A DNA stretch of 64,000 nt from Cladopsammia gracilis (taxonomy: Eukaryota > Cnidaria > Anthozoa > Scleractinia > Dendrophylliidae). The stretch lies in assembly GCA_022457155.1 (NCBI GenBank), contig JAJGOT010000342.1, positions 762,001 to 826,000 of the forward strand, given 5' to 3'. Positions within the stretch are counted from its first letter, which is position 1. Each line of letters opens with the position of its first letter. Position numbers and translations under genes: made by a program. The notes below the pieces were generated by a model. The model was not told where the DNA came from and made no database searches. It worked only from the letters and a program-made list of their open reading frames with translations. Below are positions 23,400 to 36,665 of this stretch, in pieces.

Positions 23400-24827
23400 A
23401 TTCAAAACCTTAGATTTTAGGCGCCCGAAACTATGGCCAGTTCTATTACCTAGTCATCGCAGTTGATCAGTCCCACATTTATAGAGCTTCACGGCCCACC
23501 GACGCAGGTTCTAAACAGACCTGGGTTAATTCAAATTGTCCCTTATTACGTTTTTATTTTGGTTCTGCATGTTACTGCCTTGGACGTAAACTTTTATTAG
23601 AGATCATTCAGGCACGAATTTTTTAAATTAGGGTCGGATTGCACCCTTCAAAACGCCTCAAATGATTCGAAAAGAAAACAATAGAACAAACAGTAGAACA
23701 ATGGACCCTTGCCTTGAAAACAACAGAGCTGTGGGTTATCCATCTCCAGTGAAATTAGAGGTTCGGAAAAGGTGCAACCCTACTGATAAATTAAGGCACA
23801 ACAATGTGTTAGTTGAAACTATTTTAAAAATGTTTTTAAATAACTTAAAATATCAGCATATACCTTTAAATGTCACAGGAAACTTAAAAATTAAAAAAAA
23901 TTCCACTTTACTGCTACATATATGTTACTGATAAATTGAGGCTATGAGCATGATTACGCATGTACTGGCTCCCTTCATGTTGACATTTTATGACTGTATC
24001 CGAATAATAAAAGGCCAAGGCCGCTAGTAGTGTTTATAAGGTGTGTTGGAAGGCGCGGATTAACCAGATGTTTTTATTATCGTGTCCAGTCTAGTGAGTG
24101 ACGCAGTGTGAAGAATCAAAGGAAACCACTGGGTATCTGTTAAGTTATATCAACGTGCTTTAAACAAAGTATAGTACAGTTAAATACTATGTACTTATTG
24201 ACGAAGTGGGAGGGCGGCCCGACCTAACTTAGTCAATAAGTATTTTATCTTATGACCAATTTGGAGACAAAATTACTCGAAATTTTAACCCGCGAGGCCG
24301 TCTGCTTTTGTAGTAGGGCCGTACGCCTTTTTCCGGCCCCGCTCGCGCAAATGCGTACGGCTCTCATACGGCACTTTCATCAATGGTTTTGCAAAGAAAA
24401 GGTTCGCAGGGCCGTACGGGTCATATGATAATAGGATTTCTCCCATCGCGGAAAAATCATAACTTGACATGTGAAGATATCAATGTTATCTTCACTGTGA
24501 AGAGTGAATATGTCAATATATTCACGTAACCTACCATGTTTGCCCATATTAAATCTAAAACGAGCTAGACTGCGTTCGTCTATAATCGAAACATCTTCGG
24601 TTCTTCCTCGGAAACGATCGGAAACCTTCGTATAACATTCGGATAGAATTCGGAGAAATTTTGAAAATCTTCGTCAAATCTTTGGAAAATTATGCAAATC
24701 TTCGCAATTAATATCGTTTTTATATACAAAAATAATGAATGGGTGTACGGAGATGTGAAATTTCTCTTCCGAGTGTTCAATCACCTTTATGACAAACGAA
24801 CCCTATCTAATTGATCCATTACAACTG
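23400..24827. other. Gene-free stretch
   Basis: Contains one 89-codon plus-strand open frame at 23662-23931 with no recognised motif and GTACGG/CCGTAC short inverted motifs at about 24320-24420. Nothing else is supported. Confidence 0.4.
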
Positions 24828-24830
24828 TAA

Positions 24831-25262
24831 AGCCCCGTCTACACGAGCAATTTTTATGTGGCAACTGTATGTGGCAATTTTTATTTGCCCGTGCAGATGA
24901 TCGACAAATATTTGTTAATTTGCGTCAGTAATAATTTCGCACAGCGTAGATGCCCATGGAATAAAGGCTAGGGTACAAAGCAAAATGGCGAAAGTCACTA
25001 GACGAAGACTGGGACTGGGGATTAGGGACTGGGTTCTACAGATGACGTCGATATAATTGTCACATTTTATGTGGCGTCTCGTCCACACGGACAATTATCG
25101 GTATGTAGCAATTTTTTATTTGCCACATAAAAACTAACACGCCAGCTTTTTAGCAAATACAGTTGTCACATAAAAATTGGTCATTTTTCATCATCTACAC
25201 GGGAAAATAAAAATTGCCACATAGAAAATTGCCAAATAAAAATTGCTCGTGTAGACGGTGCT
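24831..25262. mobile_element. Harbinger-like MITE with TAA target duplication
   Basis: Ends AGCCCCGTCTACACGAGCAA and TTGCTCGTGTAGACGGTGCT with TAA at 24828-24830 and 25263-25265. Inside, GTGGCAATTTTTA-type motifs are repeated in both orientations. Confidence 0.75.
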
Positions 25263-25510
25263 TAATTGTGAGCGTGAACTACAATTTCGGTGACCTCCAG
25301 CTCTTATATCAAAACATTACTCCCACATTTAGTAACATCACTAATTATTATCAAAATTCCCCGAAACGGTTTTTTAGACAAAGTTATTAGTAGTACTCCA
25401 CGCGATGTTCATCTCCTTATTTAGATCATTTTCTGGTTGTCAAAGATCCACTTTTGAAAATCATTCGCTATCTTCGAAACGCATTGATCGCAGTGAACTT
25501 CACACATTAA

Positions 25511-25912
25511 GTAATGATCCGCATAAGAAGGACAGCGCTAAACGGCAATGCACGATGGAATGTCAACATTTTTCTTTGTTTCAACTAGTAATCGCATTGG
25601 CTAATTTTTTTAAGGCTTCAAGTAATTTGCGACCCAATCGCACAACATGCAATTTTTAAAAGATATTGTATTTGGGAAACTTCATCAAAGAAGCAAAATT
25701 ATTAGCTATTGTCTTCTTCTATTCTGATTGGTTAAGCACCAACATTCCCTAACATTTATTTGACGCAAATGAATTTTCTTTATTTTTATAATGAAATATA
25801 ATTATTAACCATCAGCTCCTCCTCTATTCTTGAAATCAAAGATATTCTATGTGGGAAAGAGCCAATGCCGCAGAACAATGAAGTTTGCTATCGTTCTTGT
25901 GTGGAGCATTAC
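25511..25912. mobile_element. TTAA-flanked non-autonomous element, copy 2 (inverted relative to copy 1)
   Basis: TTAA at 25507-25510 and 25913-25916. The ends GTAATGATCCGCATAAGAAG and TTGTGTGGAGCATTAC are inverted repeats. Across its 402 bp the minus strand resembles 7108-7514, including the segments CTATGTGGGAAAGAGCC and ATTCTGATTGGTTAAGCAC. Confidence 0.65.
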
Positions 25913-26834
25913 TTAAAATACAACATTTACCATACTGTCCGCAAACGCGAAATATCAGTACATCGTTTCATAGTTTCCTATTTTTCGGTGGTCGAGTATT
26001 TACTTGTTTTTTTTTTCTCCACTCTCTATATGTATCATATATATATGCGCACGCCTTCTGCAATGGTCAGCGGGATTAAGAATGAACGTTGACAGCCCAT
26101 CGACCGACAGACTGAAATTTGCCCCCAAACTGCTAGAACTCATTCAACGCTTTCGCGTATTTACGAGTTAAAAATTGGTTTCGGCGCCAAAATAGTTTTC
26201 CGTTGCGGGTTTTATTTAATGAGATAACTTATGCAGAACGCTTGAGGTGTGCCGGATCTACGAGTTGTCCCTACAGGAAAAATATTCGTGGTAAAACCCG
26301 GAACAACTTTGACTCGGCTGTTAGGCTAACCAACCTCCTGGTAAACGGGTCCTGAAATGTCCTCTCATACTACTCTCTGGCCCTTTTACCAACTATAGCA
26401 AGAAGCCATTGTTATCAACATTATGATCGCATTAAGTGTTTGTCCGTGCCAAGTCACATACACTTTGGGGAGGTAGTTAACATATTTACTTTAGACAGGT
26501 CGAATGTTGGGAGGATTATTTCAAGTGATGGCTTGGGATTATAACCTTCAGTTGGGAACTTTTGGCCGAATTAAAGGGACTCTTGCTTTAACTTTACATT
26601 GGAAGAAAACCTCGGCAGAAGTGATAGAAGCGAAGACCGCCTGTCAATAAATAAAATTTCATGAACTGTAATCCACTTCAATCCTTGCAATCCGGCACTT
26701 TAAGCTAGGGCTTTTGTTTTGCTCTATGGAATGTTTTTATCCAACCAAGTTGTATATTTGGTGGCATTTGGCGATATTGTCTGGAAATGAGCTAAGTGAA
26801 ATTTTGCTATTTTGGCGGGACAGTGTCACTTTTA

Positions 26835-27119
26835 AGAGCAGTTTTCAATCGAGTGTGGTAAAACCAAAACCAAAGTAATTACTCTGACCAATCACAGCAG
26901 TCGTAAACAATCTAATGAACCGATCAGAGCTCGAAGCAATTACCTGTCGGCGGAGCCAAGCGCAGGAAAACGCGTGCGAGCAAGTCACGATTGGTTTTGG
27001 TTTTACTTCTGATTGGTCGAGAAAGTGACGCGAGATTTTTTAGCTAATCACAAAGCGTAGCAATGAAAAACCAAAGCAATTGTGTAATTCCTTTCGATAC
27101 TCAATTGAAAACTGCTCTA
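26835..27119. mobile_element. Inverted-repeat MITE, AGAGCAGTTTTCAAT ends
   Basis: Left AGAGCAGTTTTCAATCGAGT and right ACTCAATTGAAAACTGCTCT. The interior holds several inverted CCAATCA / TGATTGG motifs and CCAAAACCAAAG near one end. About 285 bp, no coding. Confidence 0.7.
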
Positions 27120-30100
27120 TGCAACTAAAAAGATAAGCAACTCTTACAACTCCTGACAATTAACCACTCTGCCAGCAAATGTTGTGATTTCCCACCCACT
27201 CGTCTGGATTAAACTTAATTTTGAAAAAGTGGAGACGAAGGATAAAACGAAATTTTGGTTGTCAAAAACATCAAGCGATAATTGAAACAATCTCGACAAT
27301 GTAAATGTTTCTTTTTCAATGTAGGAACTATTAGTAAAATTCTTGAAACGCATTTCTTAAAAAGCTATGTAGAAACAATAGTCGCTTTAGTGCAGCTACA
27401 ATATCGGTCACATTTGTTGGAACGGTGCCCGCTTTCTTCCTTGTTGATGTTCAAGATGCTAAAGTCAAAAGAAAAATATTCGAACGCAACATTGGGGGAA
27501 AAAGGGAGCAAACATTGGCGGGTGAGGAGAAGACCCACACGTGCTCTACATTTCTGAACTTTTCGTGAAGTGTTTCAAGTAATTATGTCTTGTATTGTAG
27601 ATCATGCAATTCTTTACAAACGACACTTTCATATTTTATACCACACACATTTACAAGCATAAGAGCAATTTGTAGAAAGAAGGAAGATCATAGATACATA
27701 AAAGCAAGCATAAGACTCAACTACAAAATATCATTTTATTTTTTTCAACAAATCCAAGTACAAAATGGACACCCATCCCTACTAAATGCCATTTCAAACT
27801 GCTGGAAAATGTTTCTTGAAATGGCTTGATTTTCCAGTCTGCTCAAAGAACGTGTCTACGTTTAAAGCATTTGCATCACGTCGAAAATAAATACGCGGTT
27901 TATAAGACCATATCGGTGGTTACCTTACCAAGTAAAAATAATTTCAATGAATAAAATGCTTCATACCAAAAAACTCGTAGAATACGTATAAAAATAGACA
28001 AATCTGAGCTAAGTTTTTAATTTTTATAAAATTCGATTAAAAAATCTCCAGTACAAAACGTGACGGAAAAAAGTGGCTTCGCCATTTATGAAAACCGGTT
28101 CTTTGATGTTCACTTCTACTCGTCTTTTTTTTTTGTGTGGTGAATTAAAATGACTTAAGTGACTACACGGCATTATCAAATGCGACAGTTATCATCTAAA
28201 ATGAGCCACTCCAAATTCAAACTGTTGTACAGTATATTATCAAAAAGAACATGTAAATTTAAACAATCCCTGAAGCTAAAATGTTAGTACAAATATACCG
28301 TAAAGCCTAAGGCAAAAAAAAGCGTTAAAAAAAATAATATAACAGTGTCCTTCCCCCACTAAAACAAATAGGAGTCAGGTGTCTCTTTTCTCGGAAAATG
28401 AATGAAGTGTACAGAAAGATACTATTAACGTGTTTAAATGACACAATACCACCCAATTTAAACCTACATCTAAGAACTACATCATAAACAGTACAGTTAA
28501 GTTAAATTTCTGGATCCCCAAGCACTTCTTGATCAGTGAACACATTTTTAGTTTGTCATTCATGAAGAAAGATAAAAGATATCTTTGGACAATGTACCAA
28601 CATTTAGCAATATTGATTACTTGTGCATATAAAGAAGCCACAAATAAAGATATCTCAACCCTGACCTCAAAAGACCCAAAAGACAGCGAGAGCAATGTTT
28701 ACTCCTTTGCAGTTATCTAACAAAAAGTGTTGTAATAAACGTACTTAACAAATTTTAAGTTAGTTTAGCGAAAGTAGATTTTTTCATTTCTCAATTAAAA
28801 TGGTGTAAGAAGTAGAATTTTGTTTTTACCAGGAATATAATTCAACAAGGCATGTTTACATAAGCTTAACAATGTAACAGTATCCCTTTCAAAACCTCCA
28901 CCCCCACAACGGCTGTTAAAACATTTATCGAAATAATTATATTTGCTATCTTTACCTCGGAGAGCTCTCACTAAAACGTTGTGTAGGCCGGTAGAGGTAA
29001 CGTTTTCTTTCACCCAGCAATTTTCTCATAATTCTGACCAATCATTTTAAGAATTCATTACTATAAACTAGGATACTCTTACTTTAAACGTTGTTCTTAA
29101 AACATCTGATACAGACGAACATTATTATATCTATCCAATAGATAACACATGGTTTCCGAAGAAACAGCTTCAGTCGAGATCACCTTATTGATTTGCTATC
29201 TAAGCATAATTGTTTATAGCTACTGACTAATCAGAGCGCGCGCATTATTTTCAATTATTGTATAAAGATTTTTACAGTATAACATGTCAAACAATCTTTA
29301 GTTGTAACTTATATTACGGCATCGACTTTGAAAAAGAAGCAAAGTTAAGTAGATATTAACTTTCATCCCATAATAACCTTGTAAAACACGTGTTAGTACA
29401 AGATTTATTCTTGGTGTGGCATTTGTACAGAAAAATAGTATTGGGTTCTTTTGTGTACGAAACGAAATCGTATGGCAAGAAATTTTCATATGCCTGTTAA
29501 TTTTGCTATAAATCAACGTAAGTTAAAAAGACAATATACACAAAAGTTAGATATATACAAAGAGTAATTATGCGACAGCAAAAGGAATGTAGTGTATGAT
29601 TACGTAACCAGAGCCATTTGGACAACAAGAACCAATTTTGATAAACCATTCTTTTCCAGTGAGTTACAATACTACTGCACTCAACACTCAATGGCTCAAT
29701 GTTTAGTTGAAACGTTTAGTTGTTTTCCTTCAACAAAGGTATTATTTCTTGTTTTCTAGATGATCTCTGGTATTACAGCTAAGCACGTTTAACGCAAAAT
29801 TATTTAAATATATGCCATAATTTATGAATATAAAATAATTTATGAATAGAAATAATTTGGTAAATAAATTAAGATAATGGTATATACACTACACTAAAAA
29901 ATTAAAATAAACGTATAAGTATGAATGAACTCGTATGCATCTAAGAGGCAAGTGTGATAAAAACATATTTTAGCTGGTTAAAAACAAATGTTAGAAAAAT
30001 ACATAGAATCGACCTACTTTTTTTCCAAGCTTTAGAAAATATATTCAAAAAGGAAGAACAAAATATCTTTGGTATTTGAAATACTCATACATACAAATAA

Positions 30101-30756
30101 AATCCCCATTATAATAAAAGACCAGTTTTGTTTCAAGCAGAAATGGTAAGGCAGCTGTGAAGCGCTCATGATTTTAAGGAGATATCTATTCAATGGCTAT
30201 GAAATACCCATCGATAATTTCATCACTGATTATATTTTTAGTTTTATACATAGTTAAAAGAACCAACCAATTTTATCAATATTAAAGATCTATTAGGTAC
30301 TAAAATCGTAATTGAAATGTAATAAATATATGACCATTTTGCTTTTGTTAAAGATGAAGTATGTGTTGTTGGAATTTAAAAGAGAATATTCCTACAAAAG
30401 CACACACACAGAACAATACAAAGCATCCTAGAAAACAAAAAAAAGGTTCGTTCCATTTTGCTTTGCTGTATCAACAAAATCCGTTGACCATATTATACAG
30501 CAAAATGTAGGGTTTGGTTTCTAGGATACTGTCAAGGCTGCAAAACAAATTTGATGCAGAGTATTAAAGGCACTTTTGCCTTCTAAAATCCCCCTTTTGG
30601 TATTAGTAAATAGAAACAGTATTATAATAACATAATAAACGGAAAAAGTATTAACATTGTATTAAAAAGGAATCTGAGACTGCGAAAGCCTATTGGTGCA
30701 CCACGACCCACTCATATTTCCAATTGATCATTATTCATCGTGGTGGCTTCAAAATG

Positions 30757-30905
30757 ATAGCTTTCTTTATTTTGTCATTTGTCTCACTTTGTGGTCACTT
30801 CCGACCTCTTACTGCTAGTCTTCAACCGGCCTGAGGAAGACCAGCAGTAAGCAGTCAAAGCGTTGTGATCCACATCTATTGTGAGGCAAATGATAAAGAA
30901 AGCTA
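30757..30905. repeat. Foldback repeat with nested palindromic centre
   Basis: ATAGCTTTCTTTATTTTGTC at the left is complementary to the right end (GATAAAGAAAGCTAT). Inside, CTTACTGCTAGTCTTC pairs with GAAGACCAGCAGTAAG. The segment CCTGAGGAAGACCAG resembles the hammerhead-like relic at 32074. Confidence 0.65.
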
Positions 30906-32069
30906 TGCATTAATCAATCATGAGAATTATAAATTCCCTGAAGGCAAACGATTGCACATAAGTACGCAGAAAGTACATTATGACCATTAAAATTAGTGCC
31001 ACCGAAATATTAAATGTTTGCAATTTCACTAAACTGCCACATCCAGGTCATGATTTTAAGTATAACCACCGAAATTGTAACCAGGAGTTCTAGTACCACT
31101 ATATAACTTGTGATAATAATTGATAGCTGTCAAATTTAGTGATCAAATCGGTGTGCTGCCCAGTTATGGTATTTGTTGTCTGGAGAAATAAAGACGAATT
31201 TGTACATAATATCCCATAATATGCAATAATCATCTATTTTTAAACTAAATCAATTAAACCATGTTGGCCTTTTGGGGAGACTTAGAAGGTTTACGCCTTT
31301 CTAACAGCCAAGAAATGAACAATGCATTTTCAACCATTGCCTACATTATTCACTTGGCACATTGAAACACACTACACTAGCTTAGAAAAACACTGCATGA
31401 TCAGGCAATAAACCTTCCTCGTTTTCTTTAATTTAACCCTTTTTTCCTTGCTACAAAAACTTTAAAGTACAAAGCAGCCTTGACATATGTTATGGAATTT
31501 AATGTACGATAACTAATGTTGCTAACAGATATATGCAAAAACCTGTTTCTTTGCACAAGGTCCCAGACGTCGTGTCCTTTGGTGAAACAGCTCCAATTTC
31601 AAGCATTTGTAAATCCATGTAGTCCATCCATCCATCATTTGAATGTTCATGGCTTGATTTTTCACACGCTTTTCAGAAATACTCTTTTCCGTACGTACAA
31701 GTTCTTGATATCAAGTTTTTCACAGTTATTACTTGAATAGAAGCTCTTCTTCATGGAAATCTGAGACCATCTTCTCAAACAAAAAAAACACACACACAAA
31801 AGTACAACAGACACACAATACCACTCCACAAAACACAACATAAAACCTGGCATTTAAAAAAAAAATTCACATGTAATAAAACTATGCTTATCGACAGCAA
31901 TTTATTTTCAAATGAAACTTGTCTATAAAAAAAACCCTGACAAATATACAATTAAATGAATGCCTATACAGTGTCAGAATGTGCATGTGGTCTTTCTTCC
32001 ATGATAAGGGATGAAATATTTTACAGCAAATGTACTTGCTAGAGGTTTATTTTGCATTGACTCCATCTA

Positions 32070-32120
32070 TCTCCTGATGAAGCAGTAAGTTGCCAAAATG
32101 TCATGATCCAAATCTTAAGT
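32070..32120 (+). other. Decayed hammerhead-like motif
   Basis: CTGATGA (32074-32080), then GCAG-TAAG-TTGC, a possible four-pair stem II, then CAAAATGTC in place of GAAACGTC. The core has lost G12, so it should be inactive. Confidence 0.3.
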
Positions 32121-33989
32121 GACCACATCGTGAAACAAAAGGAAAGCTATCATTTTGAGAAAGATATGGTTTACCAATAATCTTGGGTTATTTTCTAAAA
32201 CTTGATATGTAGCGTTACTTAAAGGGACTATGTCAACTATTTTAAGTATCACTTTAAACCCAAGAGATATTTGCATCACTGAAAACACACAAATAATGAT
32301 TCAGTTTCGTTTTAAACTTCAACACTAGTAATGAGTATCTTTGGCTATGAAAAGCCAGGTAGGATATGGACTACAACTTGAAAATTATTTCTAGTTCTCG
32401 TCAAGCGTCTTAGCAAATCTCCCTTCCAGAATTCCCTTGATACCTTTTGTGTATCAAATACTTTGACCCCCGTATATCAAAATCCCCATCATATAGCTTT
32501 CGCGCATTTTCTATACATTTACTGGTACAATAGTCAATAGATTTTTGACCAATCAGAATGCGCATATTGAAGTTATTTTATATTTATGATATCATGCTGA
32601 AATAACTGATGTGATTGTATAATGGGCATTTTCCAATAGGTACTACCTTCCGATAGCCTTCGCTGCAGACAATCACTAATATGTCAGGTGATCAATTTTA
32701 TCCAATCAGAGTTGGATAAAATTATGCGATAACCAACAACAGTGAACTGTTTGAATGTCTTATTTTCCAAATGTAAGTACTTCAAACAGCTCTAAATCCC
32801 AATGGATTACTGTTCTATCGACAGCTGTTTAATTTTCCTGTCTGAGCCCTTCACGTTTTAGGCAATCAATAGAAAACTGCTCTAAAGACGATTTACGCAA
32901 AATTATATATGTTTAGAATTTGTTCCATCATGTAAACAGATAGCTAATGAAGATGTATTAAGGCTCTCCTGTATTCTGAAGGATGAAAAAATTGAAATTC
33001 TGTCTTATACTACTTAATTCAACTGTTCTTTTAACGTATTTTCAACCCTGACAAAAGACAATCTAACCAAGAAAACCCATTTACTGATTTAGGAATAAAA
33101 CATTTGCATCACAAAGCATTTTTTTAAGATATATTAATTGGAAAATGACGAAACTACTTACACAATGATGCAAACACGAGAGGAAGATTAATTTAATTCA
33201 AGAGCTCATGTGAAGCAAAGCTGCAGTAAAGAGTACTGGGTTCTATTCAATTCTCACAACTTTCTCAAATGTTTGCATCAACGTATGTAAGAACAAAGGG
33301 GCCATCTTCTAAAACAAAAACACCACCAAATGTCGCTTGATGTCGCACATCTGTGCAATTCGAGCACAATTAAAATTTTAGTCAAAATTTTATAAATTAT
33401 ATTAATTAATAAAACCTGTTCTCAGTTTCTTCTTTGTTTATCCTACATTGCACAGAATAGTTTCCCACTAAAACTGTGCAACTTCCCTAAATAAAAACAT
33501 GTTCAATAAAACTGAATTCTCTTTAAAATAATGCGTCAAAGTACAAAAAAATCGAAGTCCAGAAAGTGTTATATACAATTCTAGTGAGCTGATTTGTCAA
33601 ACATGAGGCATAAATGTTTAGAAAGACAAATGTTTTCGAAGCTAATATAAATTAACACCATGTATCGAAATCCTTATTTTGATCAACTAGTTATTAGTTT
33701 AAGAATACATTCTAAAAGGATATTACATAAAACAAATGCTCTTTCATAACAAAAATCATGTTTTTTTTTCAATTATGCAACAGAGAAGAGTGTAAAAAAG
33801 GATTCTAGAAAGTTGTATCGGCAAAACACTTGAATGTTATTAAGTAAGTAAATCTTAAATACTATATTTAACCTCCCTGCAACATGTTAGGCTGCTTTCA
33901 GATGACACTTATCTCTGGGAAGAGGAATTTTTGAGAGTGATCAATGTTTATGACGGAATTGTGTGTAAGATATTTGCAAAGTTATACTA

Positions 33990-33995
33990 TTTATT
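33990..33995 (-). terminator. Candidate polyadenylation signal for RBM33
   Basis: The minus strand carries AATAAA about 105 nt beyond the RBM33 stop codon (plus strand TTTATT). This would give a short 3' UTR. The region to the left is AT-rich, so other hexamers exist; only transcript ends can decide. Confidence 0.35.
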
Positions 33996-34100
33996 AAACG
34001 ATTTTGTCCTAAAGCCAGGTTTTATGAACATAAACATCACAACAAGAACAACACAACAAACAAAACCACAAAATCGAGATAAAGATTTCTTTTAAAAACA

Positions 34101-36665
34101 TCAAAGAAAGTCAACTGTAACTTGGCTGTCATCAACTACGGTCCTGAAAAATAAAAATAAGTCCATGCCTAAATTTTCCATACAGATAGAATGACGTCTA
34201 ACACATTGACCACTTGAAATTATTTGTACACTATAATCAGTAAACATTTTGTTAAAGAATCAACCAGTATGCGGAAGATCATGGGTTGATTCCTGTCGAG
34301 GAATCAGATTTTTTTTTCTGTCCCACGGTCACGATATGATGAACATTTAATACATCTTTCTCAAGATCTAGATCCTAATCAAGTCTAACTTTCGTTTTCC
34401 ACACCTCTTACAACAACAACAATTACAACAACACCAACAGCAAACAAAAAAATATATTCAAAATTAACAAAACAAATTAGCTCCACCCACATTTCGGCTC
34501 AAGTTGTTGGGTGCCTACGGTAAAACGCATCACACTGTAACAGCTGTTTACAAAAAGTAATACTGGAAGCTTTTACCCAGCATAGCTAAATAATGCCAGT
34601 AAATACAAAACAACAACGTAGTGCATTACCTGTGAAATTTGCGGCGACAAGCCAATGCATGCTCATTCTTCTCAAATGTAACCAGAGCTTTATGTTTTGT
34701 GGTGGACATTTTGAGTTGCTGTGAAGTTACAAAATATAATTTAATCAACAAAAATTTTGGTTTAAAATTTAACCCTTCCACTCCCTGGGTTAATAATTAT
34801 TATAGACACATGTAATGCAGTGGTAACTTTTGAGTCTGTGGACGAAATCCCATGGTGTGAATATTTAAAATTAATGTAACCTCTTAGCCATGTTTTTCTT
34901 TTTTGCAGTTTTAAAATTTGTTATATTTCTTGAGTTTTTATTTTTGACATACTTAGGAGTTAAAAGCCTTAGGTTTACAAACCCAATATGAAAAGTTATA
35001 TCTCCTCTAAGGGAGACTCACTTCTCAAAAGATGACTTGGGATTTCTGCAAATTTTCAAATGAATACAAATAGAGTATCATGGCCCCCGAAAGGGAAATT
35101 TTGAGGCCGGGACTGCCGGGATCTGGGATCAAACATACATGTGTAACCTTTTTCTCGGTTACTTCTTCTCGTTCAAAATGGCAGCCTTGAGAAAACCCTG
35201 GTTAAGGCTGCCGAAATATATACTCCAAGAATTGTGGAGTATTTTGACATTTTAAGGTAAGTCTTCACAAGCCTAATGACTCACAACTGCCGGAGCTTAA
35301 CATGGTTTCTGTAGCATGAAGGGACTGAGAGTATTACTACTCCTCCCTGGATGGGATGCTGGTCCATCACAAGGTTACCTGCAGCATTATATCGCCGGTA
35401 CCCATTTATACACCTGGGTGAAGAGAGACAAGGTGGAGCAAAGTTTCTTGTCTAAGGAAACAACACAATGACAGAGACCACTGGTTCAAACCACCGACCT
35501 TCAATTTGAAAGTCTGACGTGCACACTAGACCACCATGCCTCCACACTGTACAATGACTTGAATTGAAATCAAGCTTGATAACAACCAATGTTCCATAAG
35601 AGACTGTCAACTCACATTTGGCTGATACTGTACAATGTAAGATAAGTCTTCATGAGCCTAATGACTCACAACCGCCTGAGCTTAACCCGGTTTCTGTAGC
35701 ATGAAGTGACTGAGAGTATTGCTACTCCCCCCTGGATGGGATGCTGGTCCATCACAATGTTACCCCCCCCAAGCATTATGTCGCCAGTACCCATTTATAC
35801 ACCTGGGTGAAGAGAGACAAGGTGGAGCAAAGTTTCATGTCTAAGGAAACATGACGGCAGAGACCAGGCTTGAACCACCGACCTTCAGGTTGAACGTCCC
35901 ACGTGCTTACCACTAGACCACTGCGCCTCCACTAAAACCATGTAAAACATGATAAAATACCTTTGCTCCGACTGAACAAAGGTTCCAGATACACGTAGCA
36001 TCAGGGTTCTCAATAACTTTTTTATCAACTGTTCCATTTCTGTTAACAGCCGTAACAATGTGGCACATGGCCAAAAGGTCTTACTAAACACTGTATTGAA
36101 ACACCTTAATTCACAGAGTAACACTTAGTAGCGACACCCCTCACAGGTGTTACGGGTTACGGGTTCAACTGAGAACACTGAGCATGAAAACTAATATGGC
36201 TGCTAATTACTGGAAATAAAATCCAAGTTACATTTCAGCACGTGTCACATAACAAAATATTAATGGAGTATTTTGCCAACTTTATCTGTTTTTTTTTTTT
36301 TTTTTTTTTTTTGCGCTGCCATTTTGATTGTGGATAAGGCTCTTGGGACAAGGTTGAGGAGTCCTTATTATTTGAGAAATACAAAAGAATCGACCAGCGA
36401 TGAAAAGAATAGAGATGTAATTCCCTGTAACTGTGCATACAGACATTTTGCATAATACATCCTCTTGTACCTGTATTGGTCCAATGCCCTGCAAAAGCTC
36501 CTTTAGCCTGCTTGGTGTTATCGCTTCAGGTAAGGAACCAATCACGACACGGTTTGAAGGTTTGCCACTGCTGGATGCTTTGGTCACGACAACGCGGTTT
36601 GCTTTTGAGTCAGGAGTAGAGCCAGATGCTTTACCCTTACTCTCAGAAGGACCAACCACGATACG
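34101..36665 (-). CDS. RBM33: RBM33 exons 16-18: C-terminal RRM-like domain and stop
   Basis: Exons 36665-36471, 34718-34630 and 34143-34101. Exon 16 reads RIVVGPSESKGK..., then NRVVIGSLPEAITPSRLKEL and LQGIGPIQ. Exon 17 continues QLKMSTTKHKALVTFEKNEH and ALACRRKFHR. Exon 18 ends TVVDDSQVTVDFL and TGA at 34103-34101. The beta-alpha-beta order (VVIGSL, RLKELLQGIG, KHKALVTF, HALACRRKF, VTVDF) matches the C-terminal RNA-recognition domain of human RBM33, including GPIQ and KFHR. Classical RNP1 aromatics are weak, as in the human domain. The extreme C-terminus is shorter than human by a couple of residues. Confidence 0.9.

Larger units (their letters stand above)
27200..33980. other. AT-rich stretch without recognisable genes
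   Basis: Open frames are short and do not resemble known proteins. It holds the foldback at 30757 and a hammerhead-like relic at 32074. It could contain an extended RBM33 3' UTR or a non-coding RNA; the sequence does not decide. Confidence 0.5.
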
